From positions 108,594 to 172,593 of the forward strand of contig NZ_FOHO01000007.1 of NCBI RefSeq assembly GCF_900111675.1: 64,000 nt of DNA. Reading direction: 5' to 3'. Positions 59,724-64,000 of the stretch are shown piece by piece; position 1 is the stretch's first letter, and each line of letters starts with the position of its first letter. This DNA comes from Paracoccus homiensis. GTDB taxonomy: Bacteria > Pseudomonadota > Alphaproteobacteria > Rhodobacterales > Rhodobacteraceae. Both the position numbers and the translations under genes were made by a program. The notes beneath the pieces are model-generated. The model saw only the letters and a list, made by a program, of their open reading frames with translations. It did not search any database and was not told the DNA's origin.

Positions 59724-60236
59724 TCAGCAAGTCGTCTCGTAGTCGATGAATTCTCGGAGGCTGTCACCCAATCCTTCGAGTAGAAGCTCTTGCCTGAGCT
59801 CTGCTGTATAAGGCAACAAAAGGCATGCATACCTTGATGCGGTCTCCCCCAAACTCGCTTCGATTACGCGTCTGTCGCATGTCTCTGCTTCAACGCAGAC
59901 CGCAATGTCATCAAGATTGCTCACAAGTGTAATAATATCCTGCTGCGTCTCGTCTGATTCCGCGCTGGTTGCGACCATGTTCTCGACAATTGCGCCGATA
60001 GTGTCCCGCTTCACTGACAGCCCTTGGAGCTGTCCGAGTTTTAGCTCCGCAAATTCGATTGAAAGCCGTCTTTGAATCGCGAGCATGTCTCCAGAGTTGA
60101 AGGCTGTGACCATGCTAACTGCCGTATCTCGCTTTGTTTGTTTGATCTGTTGGAGGTATGAAATTACCGCCATTGAAAGTGATATGACTACGGTCACATT
60201 CGCCAGGATGGTCGTTACATCCGTAACACGCCTCAT
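59724..60236 (-). CDS. Membrane-anchored protein of unknown function (170 aa)
   Basis: One N-terminal membrane helix (VTTILANVTVVISLSMAVISYL) followed by a cytoplasmic-looking helical part (QIKQTKRDTAVSMVTAFNSG) and a Cys-bearing C-terminus. Reminiscent of small DUF4760-type proteins, not assignable. Start 60236 overlaps the stop of the upstream secreted gene by 4 nt (ATGA). It converges with the ClpP-like pair, 9 bp apart. Confidence 0.7.
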   Translation of the reverse strand: MRRVTDVTTILANVTVVISLSMAVISYLQQIKQTKRDTAVSMVTAFNSGDMLAIQRRLSIEFAELKLGQLQGLSVKRDTIGAIVENMVATSAESDETQQDIITLVSNLDDIAVCVEAETCDRRVIEASLGETASRYACLLLPYTAELRQELLLEGLGDSLREFIDYETTC

Positions 60237-60625
60237 CGACCACATGTGCCGTTCTTGGGTATGTAGGCAATGCCGTCCTCAACTCTGACACCGTCGATGG
60301 TCAGACAATTGAACTGCTCCGCGGTAAAAGTGATGACATCGTCTAGGAGGGTGTCGTCCCCGGTGCTTTGAATCTTGCTCACGCCGCCATAGTTGCTTTT
60401 TCCGGCGGTAGCGCCAGCAAAGGGATCCGGATTCGGGCAGGATGCTACATGGATAATAATGACCGGTGAACCGGAAGAGGTGTAAGCGTTGGAATGCTCC
60501 AAGATACACAACGCTTGTTCTGTGCTCACAATCCACGCATCGTTTTCCGCGATCGCCGTAGTAGCAGAGAACACGGAGAGAGATAGGGAAAGTGCTTTAG
60601 CGCAGCTGTTAAGTATTCGACGCAT
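60233..60625 (-). CDS. Small secreted protein (130 aa)
   Basis: Signal peptide (SLSLSVFSATTAIA) and a mature part of about 105 residues with cysteines in ALCILEHSN, VASCPNPDPFAG, FNCLTIDGV and NGTCGR, fit for two disulfides. No family known. It is coupled to the membrane protein gene, so the two may form a secreted-partner/membrane receptor unit facing the protease pair. Confidence 0.7.
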   Translation of the reverse strand: MRRILNSCAKALSLSLSVFSATTAIAENDAWIVSTEQALCILEHSNAYTSSGSPVIIIHVASCPNPDPFAGATAGKSNYGGVSKIQSTGDDTLLDDVITFTAEQFNCLTIDGVRVEDGIAYIPKNGTCGR

Positions 60626-61485
60626 TATTCAAATGTCCCTTGTTCAAAGGGATTGAAGAGACGTGGACTCGATTGGTCAAGGCAAAACTCTAACGGAGAT
60701 GGAGGCTCACATATCTTAGAGTCAGAATTCGTAATCAATCGACGACTGAGCGCCACCGGGGCGATGGCCGAGAGGAAGGCCTTCGGACGTCGGTGTTAGT
60801 AGTTCGCCACGCGTATCCAGTCCTTGATCCTGCCGCACGGGGTCTTGATCCGGTTGCCGCGCTTGTGGTGACGTTTGTAATGTCTGGCTGGCGTCTGGTC
60901 TGGGATACAGGTGCGTATCCTTTGTCTTTCGAAGCTTCTTTGAAACGATCGGCGCAAAAACCGCGCTATCCGAGCAGCTAGTCGATCTTCGGTAAACTTC
61001 TGAGTACCGCTCGTGCGCCGTTAAAATCGCACCGCGGACCTATGGTCACTCTCTATGCTGCGGTCTGCATGAATGGCCGCTTCGGTGTCGCTGCGGCGCG
61101 GCGTCTCAGCTGAAGGCGAAGTTCGGCTTTGGGCCGATCTTACCGGTGATGTTTCGCCCATCGAGTTGAAATGCTGTGACCGATCCTATGGCGGAAAAGA
61201 GCCCAACCCTGCAAGTTTCTGTCTTCCAAATGGAGTGAAGGCAGGACAGCTAGTTGATGTAGTCTGCAAGAAGCTGAGGATCACCCGAAAGATTTCCATC
61301 TACTGCAGCCTCTTTGACCTTCACCTCAGTACAAAATGCCTTCCTCTGCACCAACTGAGCATCCCGGAAGGTGAGACGAAGCACGGAGGCCGTCGATGGC
61401 TCCAACGATTGACGGCAACTGTCGTCGATAAGTAGCGACCAATCTTCGCGGGTCGGTCGTTACCCCTGGCATTATTCCGCTCGCG
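60626..61485. other. 860-bp region, probably decayed sequence
   Basis: No gene supported. On the minus strand around 60720-60840 a stretch reads like the broken end of a transposase (WIRVANY, stop, HRRPKAFLS), but it is too short to classify. Short rightward frames at 60793 and 61073 have no ribosome-binding site or domain. It also holds the promoter of the leftward secreted gene, not identified. Confidence 0.35.
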
Positions 61486-62427
61486 TCAGATATCGTCCGG
61501 TGTCAGTTCGGCTTGCTTCCTGTACCACTCTTTCTGGAATTTCTCGGATGGCGTAAGCTGCCCGCCCTCCCATCTGTACAAGTACTTATGCTCTATCAAC
61601 CAAGCTAGTCCGGCCCTTACCGCATCTTCACCAAGTCCACTGTCCTCCGCTATCATTCGAATGGACGAGGGGTCATCGCTAGCGAGTGGATACCATCTCG
61701 GAAGAATTTTCTTGTAAAGAACATAGGCTGCAGTCTTTTCTGTGCTCCATTCTTTTCTTTTCTTTGTTGCCCGCTTTCCGAAATGCACCCATCCACCTTT
61801 GCGCCAGAGTATGCCATCGCTTTCAAACTGCTCCAGTGCTGCTTCGATGTCGTCAGGAAGAACGTTGAACCACTCACGGCCAGCAACTTTGATTTGTTTG
61901 TCCTCGAAAGCCTTGTGCAATAGTTTCTCTAAGCGCTCCGGATTGTCGCACTTAATCTTGATTTCTATATTTGGAATATATCCGACTGCGGCCTTTTGGG
62001 ATTGAGACGCGACCCTCTCGGCGGCTCCCGCCTTCGCGTAGCCGATCTTACACATTTTTGGCTCAAATATCTGTCCGGAGAGAGGGCTCTTCATTCTGTA
62101 GATGTACACGCAGGGGTCCAAATCCTCGCCTCTCTCCTCTTGATTAAATCGGTCATAGAGTCCTCTGACCTTTTTAACATTGGGATAGCGCGCAATAAAA
62201 ATTTTGAAGCGATCGATATCCTCGGCTGCCCACATACAAGCCACTCGCGTTGGTCGATCAGCTTTCTTTCCAGTGACAGGGTCAACATGGAGTCCCTCTT
62301 CGACTACTCGGCGACCAAATTGTCTGTCGTAAGACCCCCCCATGCGATCGATAAGGTCGTCTGATTCTCGTCTCAGTTTCAACAAGCGTTGACCGTACTC
62401 TAGATACGTCTGCTGATCATTGTTCAT
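61486..62427 (-). CDS. T5orf172-type GIY-YIG protein (313 aa)
   Basis: Middle part fits the T5orf172/MUG113 variant of GIY-YIG nucleases: VYIYRMKSPLSGQIFEPKMC, KIGYAKAGAAERVASQSQKA, IKCDNPERLEKLLHKAFEDK, KVAGREWFNVLP. The N-terminal 90 residues are charged and helical; the C-terminal 100 contain a winged-helix-like segment (IRMIAEDSGLGEDAVRAGLAWLI). Found in phages and in anti-phage loci; here beside a membrane-anchored orphan and an IS. A DNA nuclease or DNA-binding role is likely. Confidence 0.8.
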   Translation of the reverse strand: MNNDQQTYLEYGQRLLKLRRESDDLIDRMGGSYDRQFGRRVVEEGLHVDPVTGKKADRPTRVACMWAAEDIDRFKIFIARYPNVKKVRGLYDRFNQEERGEDLDPCVYIYRMKSPLSGQIFEPKMCKIGYAKAGAAERVASQSQKAAVGYIPNIEIKIKCDNPERLEKLLHKAFEDKQIKVAGREWFNVLPDDIEAALEQFESDGILWRKGGWVHFGKRATKKRKEWSTEKTAAYVLYKKILPRWYPLASDDPSSIRMIAEDSGLGEDAVRAGLAWLIEHKYLYRWEGGQLTPSEKFQKEWYRKQAELTPDDI

Positions 62428-62812
62428 TAGCTACCTCCACTTTGTTCGCGTTGCGGTCCTTCCCGTATTTGGTCGTGCTGCACGATAATGCGAGTGACCG
62501 CATTGGGGAGGTGCGACGCGGCGATGGCAAGCCCGATGAACGGCAGGTCAGGGCCGCGAGCGACGGCCGCCGCTGCTTGCCAGGCGCAAGACCCGCCGCG
62601 CCGCCGCATGGCCGCTTCGAGCCCACATTGACCGATGCTGCGTGCCGCACGAATGTCTGCAATTAGTTCCGGGCTATATTCACCTCTCGTTGGTCGCTGT
62701 CAAAGGTGGCAAGTAAAGCGGTAAACCCTGGTCGATCAAGTGGAAGACCTAAAAATATAAGCCGAACGGTTTATCCGAGAACTCATACTGACTTTGGCTG
62801 CTCTGACAGATC
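62428..62812. other. 385-bp region without a supported gene
   Basis: Contains a GC-rich block (about 62500-62640) between AT-richer flanks, perhaps a remnant of other DNA. The short leftward frame 62417-62662 has no signal for translation and overlaps the T5orf172 gene start. Confidence 0.35.
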
Positions 62813-63586
62813 TCATCCAAAGTCTAACTTGGGGAAGTGAGGCTTGTAGCGTTCATGCGCGGCCAGAATAAATTTTTGGGTCGTCTTGATTGAGAATGCC
62901 ATGTCCTCCTCTAAGGTATCTATTATCCCACCAAGGATTTGATTGAGCTGCGCGGCCCTGTAATCAAACCTATCCTTGTAGGCATTAGGGATCTGATCCG
63001 ATGCGATGGGTCCGTCAAGTTTACGGCTAAACTCTGGAATAGCATCAAGCCACATTTGAAGCTCGATATGCAGTTCCGAGTATTTCTGGAAAAGGTGATG
63101 CAAGTTGATGGCACGTTCTTCAACCAAACCCACATCTTCAGCAATCTTAAAATTCTCTTTGGTGAGAAGAAAGCTGAACTCACTTGCGCTAAGCAGTCTA
63201 GGCTCGGTGAACACGCCTGCAGACGGACCGACAACGGCAAACGCTTCACTTGAGGATAGGCCGTGTTCTCTCGCGGCCTGAAAGCTTTTGTCGATGTGGA
63301 GATTGATGTTTGCAATGAGGTTGCACCATTTGGCGAGTTTGAAATACCCAGAAAGAGCGTTCGCTGCTGCTGCTTTCAGTTCTTCGTCCTCTCTCGCTTT
63401 CCGTTCATTTCGATTGCCTAACCAAAAGACACAGAATGCAGCAATAAGAGTAGCCAGACCTCCGACAACACCAGACACAATCGTCGACCAATCCAAGCCC
63501 GTTTGGGGTTGATTAAGGGGGATTACGAACACCGACAACTTCCCGTCGATCTCCGATAACCAGGCGAGGATTCCGTCAAAAATCAT
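62813..63586 (-). CDS. Membrane-anchored orphan protein (257 aa)
   Basis: One clear membrane helix (TIVSGVVGGLATLIAAFCVFWLG, about residues 35-58) between a short outside part and a long helical cytoplasmic domain beginning NRNERKAREDEELKAAAANAL. No family recognised; the layout resembles small single-helix sensors or effectors in defence loci. ATG 63586 has GCAGGA upstream and is preferred over GTG 63622, which lies only about 13 bp from the IS end. The IS may have replaced the native promoter. Confidence 0.7.
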   Translation of the reverse strand: MIFDGILAWLSEIDGKLSVFVIPLNQPQTGLDWSTIVSGVVGGLATLIAAFCVFWLGNRNERKAREDEELKAAAANALSGYFKLAKWCNLIANINLHIDKSFQAAREHGLSSSEAFAVVGPSAGVFTEPRLLSASEFSFLLTKENFKIAEDVGLVEERAINLHHLFQKYSELHIELQMWLDAIPEFSRKLDGPIASDQIPNAYKDRFDYRAAQLNQILGGIIDTLEEDMAFSIKTTQKFILAAHERYKPHFPKLDFG

Positions 63587-63634
63587 GATTCCTGCGATTC
63601 GCAATAGGCTGTAGGTAGCCACCTGTTCTACCTT

Positions 63635-64000
63635 GGGTAGCTCTGTTGCACAAATCCCTTGTGGGATTCATCTCATGAATCCAGCGTGGTAGCTGGAATC
63701 CATGAGCAGACCCACACCTCCAACCTACAAGACCAGGAACTGGCCATCCTACAATGAATCGCTCAAGCGCCGCGGATCGCTGACGATCTGGTTCGATCCC
63801 GAGATGAGCTGGGAGGCCGCACCAACTGGCAGGCGTGGCCGCCAGCAGAGCTACAGCGACGCCGCCATACAGACGTGCCTCTCGATGAAGGTGCTGTTCG
63901 GCATGGCGCTCCGGCAGACGACCGGGTTCGTCGAGAGCTTGTTGCAGCTGGTTGGTCTCGACTGGACGGTGCCCGACTTCAGCACGCTATCTCGCCGCCA
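63635..64000 (+). mobile_element. IS5-family insertion sequence, left part, cut by window edge
   Basis: Left end GGGTAGCTCTGTTGCACAAA (from 63635) matches the terminal inverted repeat style of the IS903/IS5 group (TGTTGCACAAAT). The transposase gene starts 67 bp inside. The right end is outside the window. Confidence 0.8.
63702..64000 (+). CDS. IS5-family transposase, N-terminal part
   Basis: ATG at 63702; 99 residues visible: MSRPTPPTYKTRNWPSYNES, LKRRGSLTIWFDPEMSWEA, YSDAAIQTCLSMKVLFGMALR, QTTGFVESLLQLVGLDW, VPDFSTLSRR. These are typical of the N-terminal region of IS903-group transposases; the DDE catalytic domain would follow beyond 64000. Truncated only by the window. Confidence 0.88.
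   Translation, partial: MSRPTPPTYKTRNWPSYNESLKRRGSLTIWFDPEMSWEAAPTGRRGRQQSYSDAAIQTCLSMKVLFGMALRQTTGFVESLLQLVGLDWTVPDFSTLSRR

Noticed and set aside
60720..60840. Fragment resembling the C-terminus of a transposase on the minus strand
   Set aside because: Only about 30 codons with a stop in the middle; too short to assign to a family or to call an IS remnant with confidence.
61073..61435. Rightward frame of 120 codons
   Set aside because: No start signal, low-complexity and Cys/Leu-scattered sequence with no domain, inside decayed DNA.
1..64000. Attachment-site direct repeats bordering prophage or island
   Set aside because: Looked for repeats near 1-140, 2515-2705, 4902-4985, 40576-40640 and 55372-55600; none longer than chance was seen by eye. 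A self-comparison would be needed to exclude short cores.
1..64000. CRISPR arrays, tRNA or rRNA genes
   Set aside because: No regularly spaced repeats and no cloverleaf-like or ribosomal sequence noticed; the Cas4-like gene has no cas neighbours.

Overview
The window looks like one stretch of an alphaproteobacterial genome, most likely Rhodobacterales (Paracoccus/Roseobacter-like). The evidence is the high GC of most of it, tail genes of the Rhodobacter gene-transfer-agent (GTA) type, the densely overlapping ATGA/GTGA start-stop junctions, and small phage families typical of that order. It is almost entirely accessory DNA: a recombinase module, a complete-looking siphovirus prophage, a metal-responsive island, and a lower-GC right flank ending in an insertion sequence cut by the window edge. 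No tRNA, rRNA or CRISPR array was seen.

Region 1 (142-4901): a leftward four-gene operon, each junction a 4-nt overlap, encodes a 67-aa protein, a DUF2924 protein, a large serine recombinase and an HTH protein. A rightward orphan gene for 731 aa follows. Region 2 (4986-40575): a prophage read almost wholly rightward. Its early part has a Com-like zinc finger, a sigma-like factor, a Sak4-like ATPase, an SF2 helicase, zinc-binding proteins, a Cas4-like nuclease, a primase/helicase-like protein, a RuvC-like resolvase and a ParB-methyltransferase. The head module has lambda-type terminase, gpW and portal, and a prohead protease fused to a Mu gpT-like capsid protein. The tail module follows lambda order, including a predicted -1 frameshift in the tail assembly chaperone gene, then the GTA-like set g12-g15 (distal tail protein, hub, NlpC peptidase, megatron) with the lysis cassette set inside it. 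Two homing endonuclease genes interrupt the structural genes. No CI-type repressor was recognised.

Region 3 (40638-55371): a metal/envelope-stress island. A MerR-family regulator of Zn/Cd/Pb type is surrounded by four promoters with the same architecture (TTGAA(G/C), 19-bp spacer, dyad in the spacer). They precede an L,D-transpeptidase; a Zn/Cd/Pb P-type ATPase plus a second L,D-transpeptidase; a ten-gene leftward operon (SCO1, DsbB, DsbA-like, PCuAC, second SCO1, M23 peptidase, DUF411, ZIP, LspA, Lnt); and a transglutaminase-like protein plus CDF exporter. The island appears to couple metal efflux with periplasmic copper/thiol handling, lipoprotein maturation and peptidoglycan remodelling. 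The lnt copy carries an in-frame amber codon between its catalytic residues.

Region 4 (55372-64000): gene-poor, lower in GC. It has an SDR epimerase, a tandem pair of secreted ClpP-like proteins (one with and one without the likely catalytic residues) facing a convergent two-gene unit, a T5orf172-type GIY-YIG protein, a membrane-anchored orphan, and the start of an IS5-family element. The best candidates for undescribed biology are the MerR regulon with its envelope-repair cargo, the protease/pseudoprotease locus, the 731-aa orphan, and the Com-like gene followed by a hairpin that abuts the next start codon.
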